Notes: a model not told the origin generated them from the letters alone. Counted from the stretch's first letter, positions 9,889 through 18,441 are shown. The stretch is 64,000 nt of DNA from Gordonia pseudamarae (GCF_025273675.1 NZ_CP045809.1:2418001-2482000), one strand, 5' to 3'. Translations and numbers: made by a program.

Positions 9889-11735
9889 TGCGCCCGACGC
9901 TGACCCAGCTACGGGGCTGGGCGACACAATCGATCATCGACTCGGCCGACACGATCAGCGCCGACGCCACCACCATCGGCGACAGCATCTCCGGTGCGGC
10001 GGTCGTGCTCGACCGGTCGAGTTGGCGGGGGTGTTCGCGGGCCGGAGCCGACCAGGCTCTGACCACGCTGCGCGACAAGGGGAACCAACTGCGCAACACC
10101 CTGCTGCGCATCGCCGACGAGACCGCCGACGCGGGTGCCGACCTGCACGGGTGGCGCGAACGGATCCTGGACTACGTCACCGACGTACAGGCCGCCGGAT
10201 ACCGGGTGTCCGATACCGGCATCGTCACCCACCCCGGCGAGTTGGACGAGTGGACGGAACTGGCAGCTTTCCGGCACACACAGGAGATCGAGCGCGGCCT
10301 GCGCGCGCTCGACGATGCCGACGAGCGGTACGGGTCCACGCTGGCCACCCTGAACAAGGCCATGCACGACCTCGCCACCGGCGACGACACCGTCACCATC
10401 GGCGGCGGTGGGCAGGTCACCCCCGCCGATGCGATCAACCTGCTCAAGGGCATGGACGTGGGCAGGCGCCGAGATTTCCTCCTGTCGTTGAGCGCCTCGG
10501 ACCGTGAACGCGTCATCGCCGCCGATCCGACGACGATCGCCGGGCTCGACGGTATCGACTTTCCCTCGCGGTTCGCCGCCAGTGAGATCACCATGCGGAC
10601 CGAGATCGTTCGCCTCGAGCGTGCCGGGAACCACCGGCGCGCCGATACCCTTCGCAGTTTGCTCGCCCAGTCCGAGAACCCGTCACCCGACCGTACGGTG
10701 CGCACGCCGATGGGCGAGGACACCGACAGTGAACGCACGTTCCTCTACACCGGCGACAAGGGCAACGGGCACCTGATCGAGATGGTCGGCGAACTCAACC
10801 CCGACACCCGCAACGTGGCCGTATATGTGCCCGGCACCGGCACCCGACTCGAAACGATGAGCGGCAACGTCACAGCCGCCCGCAAACTGGCCGCCGCGAC
10901 CGACGGGCCGGTGTTCGTCTTCCTCGACGGCGACCTCCCGCAGAAACTCGGCTACGAGGGGCTCGGCGAGGGCGCCAAGAAGTCGTGGCGGTCCGCGGTG
11001 CCGTGGGGACTGGCCGGTGTGGTGCCCACGGCCGTGGACGGTGTCAACGATTCGCTCCGGGACTCGGCGGCAGACCCCCGATTCGCCGAGGAGATGGCGC
11101 CGCGTCTGGTGGCGTTCGGCAAGTCCCTCGACACCGAGCTCTCCGCCGTCGCGCCCGGTGCGACCACCACCTATGTGGGCCACTCGTACGGCGGTTCGGT
11201 AGTCGGTACCGCCGAACAGCTCGGCCTGCGCGCCGATCGCGTCGTCTACGCCTCCTCGGCCGGGACCGGTGTGCTCGAGGGTGGCTGGCACAACCCGAAC
11301 CCCGATGTACAGCGCTACTCGCTCACCGCACCGGGCGATCCGATCCACTATTCGCAGTCGCTGCCGGACAACCCACACGGCGGCGACCCCGACGACACCC
11401 CGGGCGTGACCCGACTCGACACCGGCTACCACGGACCCGACGAGAACGGCCACCGCGCGCCCGTCGAGGGATTGGCGGGCCACGGAAGCTACTGGAACGA
11501 CCCCGGATCCGACGCCTTCGGGAACATCGTCAAGGTGATCCGCGGGGAGATGCCCACCGCGTACGTCGACCGCGGCAGCGACTACCCGATCGCCGCGACG
11601 GTCGAAGACGTGCTGGTGCCCACCACGCGCTTCTTCTCGCCGCCGCTGGCGGCCGCGATCGACCTGGCCGACGGAGACCTCAACCTGCCCGGCCCGCTGC
11701 GCGACATCAAGCTGAGACTGCCCGGGCTGGGCTGA
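9888..11735 (+). CDS. Alpha/beta hydrolase (DUF1023-type) with WXG-like N-terminus
   Basis: 615 residues from ATG 9888, overlapping the previous stop by one base. Residues 1-~200 are helical, with SSWRGCSRAGADQALT echoing the WXG100 turn of type VII substrates. The C-terminal half has the DUF1023 hydrolase core: VAVYVPGTGT, then GHSYGGSVVGTA as the nucleophile elbow, and SAGTGV. A catalytic His could be in GLAGHGSYW. There is no signal peptide, so export through an ESX system is inferred from the N-terminal fold and the EspC-like partner. Likely a secreted lipase or esterase. No ESX core genes lie in the window. Confidence 0.75.
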   Translation: MRPTLTQLRGWATQSIIDSADTISADATTIGDSISGAAVVLDRSSWRGCSRAGADQALTTLRDKGNQLRNTLLRIADETADAGADLHGWRERILDYVTDVQAAGYRVSDTGIVTHPGELDEWTELAAFRHTQEIERGLRALDDADERYGSTLATLNKAMHDLATGDDTVTIGGGGQVTPADAINLLKGMDVGRRRDFLLSLSASDRERVIAADPTTIAGLDGIDFPSRFAASEITMRTEIVRLERAGNHRRADTLRSLLAQSENPSPDRTVRTPMGEDTDSERTFLYTGDKGNGHLIEMVGELNPDTRNVAVYVPGTGTRLETMSGNVTAARKLAAATDGPVFVFLDGDLPQKLGYEGLGEGAKKSWRSAVPWGLAGVVPTAVDGVNDSLRDSAADPRFAEEMAPRLVAFGKSLDTELSAVAPGATTTYVGHSYGGSVVGTAEQLGLRADRVVYASSAGTGVLEGGWHNPNPDVQRYSLTAPGDPIHYSQSLPDNPHGGDPDDTPGVTRLDTGYHGPDENGHRAPVEGLAGHGSYWNDPGSDAFGNIVKVIRGEMPTAYVDRGSDYPIAATVEDVLVPTTRFFSPPLAAAIDLADGDLNLPGPLRDIKLRLPGLG

Positions 11736-11751
11736 GCGGGCCTCAGCCCAG
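11727..11751. terminator. Hairpin spanning two convergent stop codons
   Basis: CTGGGCTGAG (11727-11736) and CTCAGCCCAG (11742-11751) pair perfectly around a 5-nt loop. The stem contains the stop codons of both the hydrolase and deoD. It is probably a shared, bidirectional hairpin without T-runs. Confidence 0.5.
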
Positions 11752-12453
11752 TTCCAGGGCGATCTCGATCATCGTCGTGAACGCCGTTTCCCGCTCGGCG
11801 GGGGTGGTCCGTCTGCCGCTAGAGATGTGGTCGCTGACGGTGAAGATGCCGAGTGCGTCCACCCCGGCGGCGGCCGCGTTGGCGAACAGTCCGGCCGATT
11901 CCATCTCGACCGCGAGCACACCCATCCTGGCCCATCGGCCCAGGGTGCGGTCGTTGTCGTTGTAGAAGATGTCCGAGGACAGGATGTTGCCCACGTGGCT
12001 GGTCGCGCCGCGCTCGTCGGCCAGGCGTTTGGCCTGTTCGAGCAGCCGATACGACGACAGGGGTGCGTAAGTGCCGGGAATCGCGAACTGGGTCAGATAG
12101 TTCGAGTCGGTGGAGGCGCCCTGGGCGATCACCACGTCGTACAGGTCCACGTGCTCCTGCATCGACCCGCAGCTGCCGACCCGGATCAGGTTGCGGACAC
12201 CGAAGGTGTGGATCAGCTCGTGGCTGTAGAGCGAGATCGACGGGATGCCCATGCCCGTGCCCATCACCGAGATCTGCCGGCCCCGGTAGGTTCCGGTGTA
12301 ACCGAGCATGTTGCGTACCCGGTTGAAGCAGCGCGGGTTGTCGAGGTAGGTCTCGGCGATGAACTTGGCGCGCAACGGGTCACCGGGCAGCAGGATGGTC
12401 TCGGCGATCGGCTCGCCCTGCGGGTCGATGTGCGGGGTGGACAGGTCGGTCAT
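11743..12453 (-). CDS. deoD: Purine-nucleoside phosphorylase, hexameric DeoD type
   Basis: 236 residues from ATG 12453, preceded by GAGGAG. ETILLPGDPLRAKFIAETY is the phosphate- and base-binding opening of the nucleoside phosphorylase-1 family. SVMGTGMGIPSISLYSHEL, IRVGSCG, VEMESAGLFA and VSDH are family signatures. It cleaves purine nucleosides with phosphate to the free base and (deoxy)ribose-1-phosphate. Its start overlaps the pmmB stop (ATGA), and the same pair is adjacent in M. tuberculosis (Rv3307-Rv3308). The two would link ribose-1-phosphate release to its isomerisation. Confidence 0.95.
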   Translation of the reverse strand: MTDLSTPHIDPQGEPIAETILLPGDPLRAKFIAETYLDNPRCFNRVRNMLGYTGTYRGRQISVMGTGMGIPSISLYSHELIHTFGVRNLIRVGSCGSMQEHVDLYDVVIAQGASTDSNYLTQFAIPGTYAPLSSYRLLEQAKRLADERGATSHVGNILSSDIFYNDNDRTLGRWARMGVLAVEMESAGLFANAAAAGVDALGIFTVSDHISSGRRTTPAERETAFTTMIEIALELG

Positions 12454-14264
12454 CGTTCTCCTCGGTCGGGTCGGTCCAGGCGCAGGTGTGCGGTGATCTC
12501 GGCGGCGATCGTCGTGAGCCGTTCTCGTGCCCGCTCGCGTGGGATGTCGGAACCGGTGCACGGAAGGATCACTTCCAGATAGCACTTGAGTTTGGGTTCG
12601 GTCCCCGACGGCCGCACGATCACGCGGTCACCGGCCGCGGTCTCCACGAGCAGGCCGTCGGTGGGCGGCAGGTGACCGCCGGGGACGGCGAGGTCGCGCC
12701 ACTCGGTGACCGGGGAGCCGGCCAGCATGGTCGGCGGCTGCCGGCGCAGCCGGTCCATCGCCGCGGTGATCAGGTCCGGGTCCGCCACCCGGAAACTCAG
12801 CGGCGCGCTCGCGTACAGTCCATGCCTGCGGGCCAGCTCGTCCAGCAGATCCTCGACGGTCCTGCCCTCCTCGCGCAGCGACTCGACGAGCGTGATGACC
12901 CGCATCATCGCACCGATACCGTCCTTGTCGCGGATACCCTGCGGGTCGGTGCAGTAGCCGATCGCCTCCTCGTACCCGAACCGCAGACCGGGCGTGCGCG
13001 CGATCCATTTGAATCCCGTCAGCGTGGCGCGGTAGCGCAACCCGTGGTGTTCGGCGATGCGGCCCAGCAGTCTGCCGGAGACGATCGAGCAGGCCAGGGT
13101 GTCGCCCGGCCGGGTGGTGTCGGCGGCCGCCTGCTCCCCCAGCACCGCACCCGTTTCGTCACCGGAGAGCCGCCGCCATCGGCCCTCGCGCGTCGGGATC
13201 GCCACCGCGCACCGGTCGGCGTCGGGGTCCAGGGCGATCACCACATCGGCATCGGTGGCCGCCGCCAGTCGCAGTGAAAGGTCCAGTGCACCAGGCTCTT
13301 CCGGATTGGGAAACGGGACGGTCGGAAAGTCGGGGTCCGGGTCGAACTGTTCGGGAACCACCTGCACGTCGACGACATTGGCCAGCGCCAGCACCCGCAT
13401 CGCGGTCTCCCCGCCCACCCCGTGCATGGGCGTGAGCACCACCCGCACCGCGCATCGGTCACCGCGGGTCCGGTAGCCGGCCACACGGGCGATGTACTGC
13501 TCGGGGACGGCGTCGGCCGGGTCACCGCCGGCGGGCACGGCCGGGGGCCCCGGATCGTTCAGGAGCACAGGATCGTTCAGGAGCACAGGATCGTTCAGGA
13601 GCCCCGGATCGGCCAGGAGCGCGGGATTGGCCAGGGGCACCAGGTCGGCCGGCACGCAGGCGTCGATGTGCGCGGCGATCTCGGTGTCGGCGGGCGACAC
13701 GATCTGCACCCCACGCGCGTCGTCGTCGGACACCGCCCGGCCGCCCAGGTACACCTTGAACCCGTTGTCGGCCGGCGGGTTGTGCGAGGCGGTGATCATG
13801 ATGCCCGCGTCGGCGTCGAGAGCGCGTACCGCGAAGGCGGTGACCGGGGTGGGCAACCGTCGCGGCAATGCCAGGACCCGCATTCCGGCCCCGGCGAGCA
13901 CCGCGCAGGCGGCGTCGGTGAACTCCGCCGAACCATGGCGGGCATCGCAGCCCACCACCACCCGCGACCCCGGACCCACCACCGCAGTCAGGTAGGCGGC
14001 CACACCGGCCGTCGCCCTGGTCACCACGGCCACGTTCATCCGGGACTCGCCCGCGCCCACCGCCCCGCGCAGGCCGGCGGTGCCGAAGGTCAGTGGCCCG
14101 GCCATTCGGGACCGCAACTCGGCCAGCGCCCGGGGGTCGGTGTCGGCGCGCTCACACAGGTCGGCGAGCTGCTCGCGGGTGTGTGGATCGGGATCGTGGC
14201 CGATCCACGCGCGTGCCGCACGGGTCACAGCTGTCGGGTCCATCACCGGGTCGGCTCGGCTCAC
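12450..14264 (-). CDS. pmmB: Phospho-sugar mutase (phosphomannomutase/phosphopentomutase type)
   Basis: About 604 residues from GTG 14264 (ATG 14243 is an alternative). FGTAGLRGAVGAGESRMN is the N-terminal phosphate loop, MITASHNPPADNGFK contains the phosphoserine, ALDPDADRCAVA is the metal loop, and IVRPSGTEPKLKCYLE is the C-terminal phosphate-binding loop. The family moves phosphate between C1 and C5/C6 of hexoses or pentoses. Next to deoD, a phosphopentomutase role is attractive, although the M. tuberculosis orthologue is named PmmB. Oddity: an 18-bp minisatellite (13549-13638) encodes LLNDPV repeats in a surface loop. Confidence 0.9.
   Translation of the reverse strand: MSRADPVMDPTAVTRAARAWIGHDPDPHTREQLADLCERADTDPRALAELRSRMAGPLTFGTAGLRGAVGAGESRMNVAVVTRATAGVAAYLTAVVGPGSRVVVGCDARHGSAEFTDAACAVLAGAGMRVLALPRRLPTPVTAFAVRALDADAGIMITASHNPPADNGFKVYLGGRAVSDDDARGVQIVSPADTEIAAHIDACVPADLVPLANPALLADPGLLNDPVLLNDPVLLNDPGPPAVPAGGDPADAVPEQYIARVAGYRTRGDRCAVRVVLTPMHGVGGETAMRVLALANVVDVQVVPEQFDPDPDFPTVPFPNPEEPGALDLSLRLAAATDADVVIALDPDADRCAVAIPTREGRWRRLSGDETGAVLGEQAAADTTRPGDTLACSIVSGRLLGRIAEHHGLRYRATLTGFKWIARTPGLRFGYEEAIGYCTDPQGIRDKDGIGAMMRVITLVESLREEGRTVEDLLDELARRHGLYASAPLSFRVADPDLITAAMDRLRRQPPTMLAGSPVTEWRDLAVPGGHLPPTDGLLVETAAGDRVIVRPSGTEPKLKCYLEVILPCTGSDIPRERARERLTTIAAEITAHLRLDRPDRGER
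13549..13638 (-). repeat. In-frame 18-bp minisatellite inside pmmB
   Basis: Five tandem 18-bp units; units 2 and 3 are identical (ACAGGATCGTTCAGGAGC), and units 1, 4 and 5 differ by a few bases. On the coding strand they give repeated hexapeptides of the LLNDPV type. They add no frameshift and should vary in copy number between strains. Confidence 0.9.
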
Positions 14265-14459
14265 GCACGTGAACCTACCCGTATCGGGCGCGGTGGGCAC
14301 GCCGATGCCCGCCGGCATCGAGGCTCGGTACTCTATGAGCCAAGCCTCACCAACTTTCGGCGTCATGAGCTGGTGATGGCGTCCGGGTGCACGACGGCGA
14401 CGATGACGATGATGACGACGGCGACGGCGACGATGATGACGAACGGAAAGAACACGGCG

Positions 14460-14717
14460 ATGACCCAGAGCGAGGCTCCTGATTCCGAACCGGTGCTGAG
14501 CCGGAACCAGATCGTCGGCGACCTCGCCGAGATCCTCGACATCTCCCCCGACGAACTCGCCGACGACACCAATGTCTTCGACATCGGCCTCGATTCGGTA
14601 CGGCTCATGTCGCTGATCGAACGCTGGCGCGCGCGGGGCGCGCACCGGGCCGATGTGGTCATCCTCGCCGGGGACCCAACCGTGGGGGCATGGGTGCGCG
14701 AGCTCAACGCACCGTGA
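14460..14717 (+). CDS. Standalone aryl-carrier-type acyl carrier protein
   Basis: 85 residues from ATG 14460 (in-frame ATGs at 14376 and 14436 would add a low-complexity Thr/Met leader). VFDIGLDSVRLMSLIERWR carries the DSx phosphopantetheine-attachment Ser. The downstream VVILAGDPTVGAWVREL closely follows the aryl-carrier domain at the C-terminus of EntB-like isochorismatases. It would hold an aryl or acyl group as a thioester. No adenylation or condensation enzyme is adjacent, so its partner is elsewhere. It is divergent from pmmB. Confidence 0.82.
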   Translation: MTQSEAPDSEPVLSRNQIVGDLAEILDISPDELADDTNVFDIGLDSVRLMSLIERWRARGAHRADVVILAGDPTVGAWVRELNAP

Positions 14718-14770
14718 TCGGCACTGCCGGCGACCGATAGAGTGGTCTGGACCACATTGTGAGGAGTGCT

Positions 14771-15805
14771 ATGAAGTTCGGTTTGCAGGTCGGCTACTGG
14801 GGAGCACAACCACCGGCGGGGCAGCGTGAGCTGGTCGCCGCGGCGGAGGAGTGCGGCTTCGACGCCGTCTTCACCGCCGAGGCCTGGGGTTCGGACGCGT
14901 ACACGCCGCTGGCCTGGCTCGGTGCCGATACGCAGCGCATCCGTCTGGGCACCTCGGTACTGCAACTGTCGGCGCGCACCCCCACCGCGTGCGCCATGGC
15001 GGCGCTGACCCTCGACCATCTCAGCGGCGGCAGGCACATCGTGGGGCTCGGCGTGTCCGGGCCGCAGGTCGTCGAGGGCTGGTACGGCCGGCCGTTCGCC
15101 AAACCACTGGCCCGCACGCGCGAATACGTCGACATCATGCGACAGGTCTGGGCGCGCGAGGCACCGGTCGCCTCCCCCGGCCCGCACTACCCGCTGCCCT
15201 ACACCGGGCCGGGTTCGACCGGTCTGGGTAAGAACCTGAAATCCATCGTGCATCCGCTGCGCCGGGACATCCCGATCTTCCTCGGCGCCGAGGGCCCCAA
15301 GAACATCGCGCTCACCGCCGAGATCGCTGACGGCTGGTTGCCGCTGTTCTTCACCCCGCGCATGGCCGACACGTACAACGAGTGGCTCGACGAGGGTTTC
15401 GCCCGGCCCGGTGCCCGCCGCACCCGCGACGATTTCGAGGTCTGCGCCACCGCCCAGATCTATCTGACCGATGATCGGGCGTCGGTCCTTGCCGGGCTCA
15501 AACCGGTCACCGCGCTGTACATGGGCGGCATGGGCAGCGAGGACACCAACTTCCACGCCGAGGTGTATCGCCGGATGGGCTACGGCGAGTTGGTCGACGA
15601 GGTGACCGCGCTGTTCCGCGGCGGCCGCAAGGAAGAGGCGGCGGCGGCGATCCCCGACGAGGTGATCTCCGAGTCGACGCTGATCGGCGACGCCGACAGC
15701 GTCCGTGAACAGATCAGGACCTGGGAGGCCGCGGGCGTGACCACGCTCCTGGTGACCGCCGGTTCGGCACAGCAGATCAGGGACATCGCCACACTCGCAA
15801 ATTGA
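14771..15805 (+). CDS. LLM-class F420-dependent oxidoreductase (TIGR03559-like)
   Basis: 344 residues from ATG 14771 with GAGGAG upstream; an ATG-like start at 14759 lacks a ribosome site. MKFGLQVGYWG opens the TIM barrel. FDAVFTAEAWGSDAYTPLA and GGRHIVGLGVSGPQVVEGW are F420-binding LLM signatures, and IPIFLGAEGPKNIALTAEIA is the phosphate-binding region. The substrate is unknown. It follows the carrier-protein gene by 53 bases, and the two could be linked functionally, but no evidence beyond position exists. Confidence 0.88.
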   Translation: MKFGLQVGYWGAQPPAGQRELVAAAEECGFDAVFTAEAWGSDAYTPLAWLGADTQRIRLGTSVLQLSARTPTACAMAALTLDHLSGGRHIVGLGVSGPQVVEGWYGRPFAKPLARTREYVDIMRQVWAREAPVASPGPHYPLPYTGPGSTGLGKNLKSIVHPLRRDIPIFLGAEGPKNIALTAEIADGWLPLFFTPRMADTYNEWLDEGFARPGARRTRDDFEVCATAQIYLTDDRASVLAGLKPVTALYMGGMGSEDTNFHAEVYRRMGYGELVDEVTALFRGGRKEEAAAAIPDEVISESTLIGDADSVREQIRTWEAAGVTTLLVTAGSAQQIRDIATLAN

Positions 15806-15828
15806 GTGAACGTGTGTACACTCATCAC
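15806..15828 (+). promoter_or_regulatory. Candidate leaderless promoter of the lipase gene
   Basis: TACACT (15817-15822) is a good -10 box, 6 bases before ATG 15829, so transcription would start at or next to the ATG. The palindrome GTGTACAC (15814-15821) overlaps the -10, and GTGAAC/GTTCAC flank the start. This arrangement suits autorepression. No convincing -35 is seen. Confidence 0.35.
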
Positions 15829-17112
15829 ATGATCGAGTGTTCACCGGATGAGTCTCAGGACATCGCGCGCCGCGACGAGTCACGCGCCCTGGCGCACCTC
15901 GGGCTGATCGAACTCGGCAATGCCGCCCGCGGCATCGCCGAGATGCACCGCGCCATCGCCGCGGGCGTGTTCGGCACCCTCGGCCGGACCCCGTTGCGCA
16001 CCTGGACCGACCCGACCCGGGCGGTGCACGATGCGCTCAGCGAAGGCATCTACGCCGCCACCGCGGGGTCGCTGGAGGCGGCGGGCGGTGTGGCCGGTTC
16101 GATGGTGGGCGGCTGGGGCAGGCCGCCGTCGCACACCGTGCCCGGTGCGTTCGCTCTGGCCGTGCTCAACGGCCTGATCGGCGACGAGCTGGCCGCCACC
16201 GATTCACCCCTGGCCTCCCTGATGCGGGTGTGGCACGCCGGGCGGCCGGTCGAACCGACCGCTGTCGGGCTGCGCGCGGCATTCGGCGAACCCACCGGGC
16301 CTCGGCAGGCGTCCGGACATCTCGTGGTGTTCATCCACGGCCTGATGGAAACTGAAATGGCCTGGCACACAGGGGAAGGTCCGGGTTACGGGCCCCGCCT
16401 GGCCGACGACATCGGCGCGTGTCCGGTCTACGTGCGCTACAACACCGGCCGGCACATCAGCGACAACGGGCACGATCTCGACAGGCTCCTCACCGCGCTG
16501 GTGGCGCTGTGGCCGGCCCCCGTGCTCACCATCACGCTGGTGGGGCATTCGATGGGCGGGCTGGTGTTGCGCAGCGCGTGCCGGCACGCCTCCGACGGCC
16601 ATTCGCTGTGGCTGCGGGTGCTGCGGCACACGGTCACCCTGGGCACTCCGCACCTGGGTGCCCCGCTCGCCCGCGGAGTACATGCCGCTGCCGCCGCGCT
16701 GTCTGCCGCGCCGGTGACGCGGCCTATCGCCAACCTGTTGCGGCGACGCAGCTCCGGGGTGCGCGACCTCCATCACGGTACCGTCCTGGCCCGGGACTGG
16801 GAGCGAAATTCGGCTCCCGACAGGTGGTTTCAGCCGATGGCCACGGATGTGTGGCTGCCGCCGCATGTCGAGCACCTGTATGTGGTCGCCACCGTCACCC
16901 GCAGCGACCGGCATCTGGTCGGCATGATCATCGGCGACGGCCTGGTACTGAGCGGCAGCGGCAGTGGCCGCAACAGGCGCCGCAACATTGGCTACGTCGT
17001 CGACGACGGTCTGCACGTGGGCCGCGCACACCATCTGACACTGCTCAACGACGACACCGTCTATGCGTGGATGGTCGACAGGATCTCGCCGCGCCGGGCG
17101 ATCACCGGCTGA
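15829..17112 (+). CDS. Lipase-like alpha/beta hydrolase
   Basis: 427 residues from ATG 15829. The first ~150 residues are helical and lack similarity I recognise. LVVFIHGLMETEMAW starts the hydrolase core with the HG oxyanion segment, and LVGHSMGGLVLRSA holds the nucleophile Ser. TLGTPHLGAPLA is typical of triacylglycerol lipase/PGAP1-like proteins. GRAHHLTLLND supplies the probable catalytic His. No signal peptide is evident, so it is probably intracellular. The gene converges with a small hypothetical gene. Confidence 0.85.
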   Translation: MIECSPDESQDIARRDESRALAHLGLIELGNAARGIAEMHRAIAAGVFGTLGRTPLRTWTDPTRAVHDALSEGIYAATAGSLEAAGGVAGSMVGGWGRPPSHTVPGAFALAVLNGLIGDELAATDSPLASLMRVWHAGRPVEPTAVGLRAAFGEPTGPRQASGHLVVFIHGLMETEMAWHTGEGPGYGPRLADDIGACPVYVRYNTGRHISDNGHDLDRLLTALVALWPAPVLTITLVGHSMGGLVLRSACRHASDGHSLWLRVLRHTVTLGTPHLGAPLARGVHAAAAALSAAPVTRPIANLLRRRSSGVRDLHHGTVLARDWERNSAPDRWFQPMATDVWLPPHVEHLYVVATVTRSDRHLVGMIIGDGLVLSGSGSGRNRRRNIGYVVDDGLHVGRAHHLTLLNDDTVYAWMVDRISPRRAITG

Positions 17113-17134
17113 CGCGGGCACTGCCCGGGCACGA

Positions 17135-17452
17135 TCAGTGCCGCCGACCGCGCCTGCGATGGCGACCGGAGCTGTCCCCGTCGTCGCCGCGATAGTCCGG
17201 CGTGCTGGTCAAATGCCAACTGCCGCAGTCGCAGTGGTAGCTGCGCAGCCACGGCACGCCGAACCTGGTCGTCCGTGATCGCGCGATGGCGTCGGTCGCC
17301 TCCATCGGCGTGGGGAAGCATTCCTTGTACGGAGTCGGACACACCCTGGCACGCCGTGGCCGGGCACGTCGCACCGGCCGTTCGCGGCGCCAGGCCGTGC
17401 GTTCCTCCACGGCACGATAGAACTCCTCGAGTTCGTCGTCCGAGAACGCCAC
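17135..17452 (-). CDS. Conserved hypothetical, Arg-rich with Cys/His cluster
   Basis: 105 residues. The start MAFSDDELEEFYRAVEERTAW forms a helix, followed by an Arg-rich stretch and then VCPTPYKECF and YHCDCGSWHLT, four Cys plus His that could bind zinc. The tail is basic (RHRRRGRRH). The family is not named here. The codon usage and clean ATG support a real gene. A nucleic-acid-binding role is possible but not shown. Confidence 0.6.
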   Translation of the reverse strand: MAFSDDELEEFYRAVEERTAWRRERPVRRARPRRARVCPTPYKECFPTPMEATDAIARSRTTRFGVPWLRSYHCDCGSWHLTSTPDYRGDDGDSSGRHRRRGRRH

Positions 17453-17504
17453 GAGCAGACCTTTCGCCGGAAGTCCAGCCGATCTTACGCGGTGTTCGTT
17501 GAGG

Positions 17505-17729
17505 TCAGCGAGCCATCCACAGGCGCCTGCGTACCACCTTGCGCATTCGGTCGAGTTCGGTCGTGGACAACGTCTCGGGAGGCGCCTCGTTGATCAGATG
17601 GTCGATCTGGCCGAAGAAGTCCCGGTCGGACAGACCGAACTGCTCGCGGATCGCCACCGACGATCCACCGCCGAGCTGGTACCAGTCCGTCTCGAAATCG
17701 AGCATCTTCTGATGCGTCGCGTTGTCCAT
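17505..17729 (-). CDS. DUF3263-family protein
   Basis: 74 residues from ATG 17729, with AAGGA upstream. KMLDFETDWYQLGGG, REQFGLSDRDFFGQIDHLI and RVVRRRLWMAR-type ending match DUF3263, a small mycobacterial/Gordonia family with a helix-turn-helix-like layout and unknown function. The longer frame, starting at 17765, lacks a ribosome site. Confidence 0.78.
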   Translation of the reverse strand: MDNATHQKMLDFETDWYQLGGGSSVAIREQFGLSDRDFFGQIDHLINEAPPETLSTTELDRMRKVVRRRLWMAR

Positions 17730-17998
17730 ACGTTCACGTCCTTGTGAGCGGGAGGGTGGCGGCAACGATCGCCCCCCTGGCGATCAGCCTCTGCCGACAC
17801 ACAGTACACAAAAATCGGGTGCGTTCAAGCAATTTCGGCAGGAAGATCGCGAACGCGAAGAATGTGCGGAATTTCGGTGAACACCCGGTGACTGTGACGC
17901 GCCGCAGCGGCCGCCACCGGGGCGAATCAGCGCATGCCGGTGGCCCAGGTCGGGGCCTGCGGATCACGGCCGCCGCGACGGTTGACCGGCGGCCGTGT
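17730..17998. other. Intergenic region with a GC hairpin
   Basis: No gene is seen. CACGGCCGCCG (17965-17975) and CGGCGGCCGTG (17987-17997) form a perfect 11-bp stem with an 11-nt loop starting just after the stop codon of the minus-strand zinc-motif gene, and probably terminate it. The rest should hold the promoter of the DUF3263 gene. Confidence 0.5.
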
Positions 17999-18334
17999 TC
18001 ACCGCAGGCGTTCGGCGTCGCGGGCCAGCGCCAGCAGGGCGCAGGCCATGTCGCGAAGCTCGGCGCGGCCGACATCCTCGGTGATGGCCGTGGCCAGGTC
18101 TTCGGCCGCACAGCGCAACTCGAACATCCGGTCCCCGAACGACTCGGCCTCCGCTGCACTGAGGATCACCGAGTCCGCGGGTATCGACGTCCCCTCGGCC
18201 AGCGCCCGCTGCTCGTAGGCGCGTTGTCGGCACGAGCGCTTGCAGTACTTGCGGCGCCGGCCGAGTTGGGAGTCAACCATCGTTCGTCCGCACCACGCGC
18301 ACGAATACGGTCGGCGACGCTGGGTTTGCTGCAC
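17999..18334 (-). CDS. Small protein with paired CxxC zinc motif
   Basis: 111 residues from GTG 18334 (the upstream in-frame ATG at 18400 would add an unconserved leader). YSCAWCGRTM and KYCKRSCRQRAYEQR give two Cys pairs ~18 residues apart in a basic context, typical of a zinc knuckle that binds nucleic acid. The C-terminal ~65 residues are helical (FELRCAAEDLATAITEDV). I know of similar unnamed proteins in Mycobacteriales but assign no function. Its promoter region adjoins the left end of an insertion sequence. Confidence 0.65.
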   Translation of the reverse strand: MQQTQRRRPYSCAWCGRTMVDSQLGRRRKYCKRSCRQRAYEQRALAEGTSIPADSVILSAAEAESFGDRMFELRCAAEDLATAITEDVGRAELRDMACALLALARDAERLR

Positions 18335-18413
18335 GCCCTGACCGTACTCACCGATCGGCCGATGTCCACGGCGACACACAGCCGTCCGGCTCACTGCCAA
18401 AAGTGTTCTTCAC

Positions 18414-18441
18414 TATAATGATCGGTGATGCCATATCACCG
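18414..18441. promoter_or_regulatory. TATAAT box beside an inverted repeat
   Basis: TATAAT (18414-18419, plus) reads TATAGT one base off on the minus strand, and is followed by CGGTGAT-GCCAT-ATCACCG (18423-18441). It fits a promoter and operator for the minus-strand zinc-motif gene, or a plus-strand promoter reading into the insertion sequence. Confidence 0.4.

Noticed and set aside
12450..14645. Longer pmmB start with an Arg/His-rich leader
   Set aside because: The extra residues come from the antisense of the carrier gene and a trinucleotide tract; the family starts near 14243-14264.
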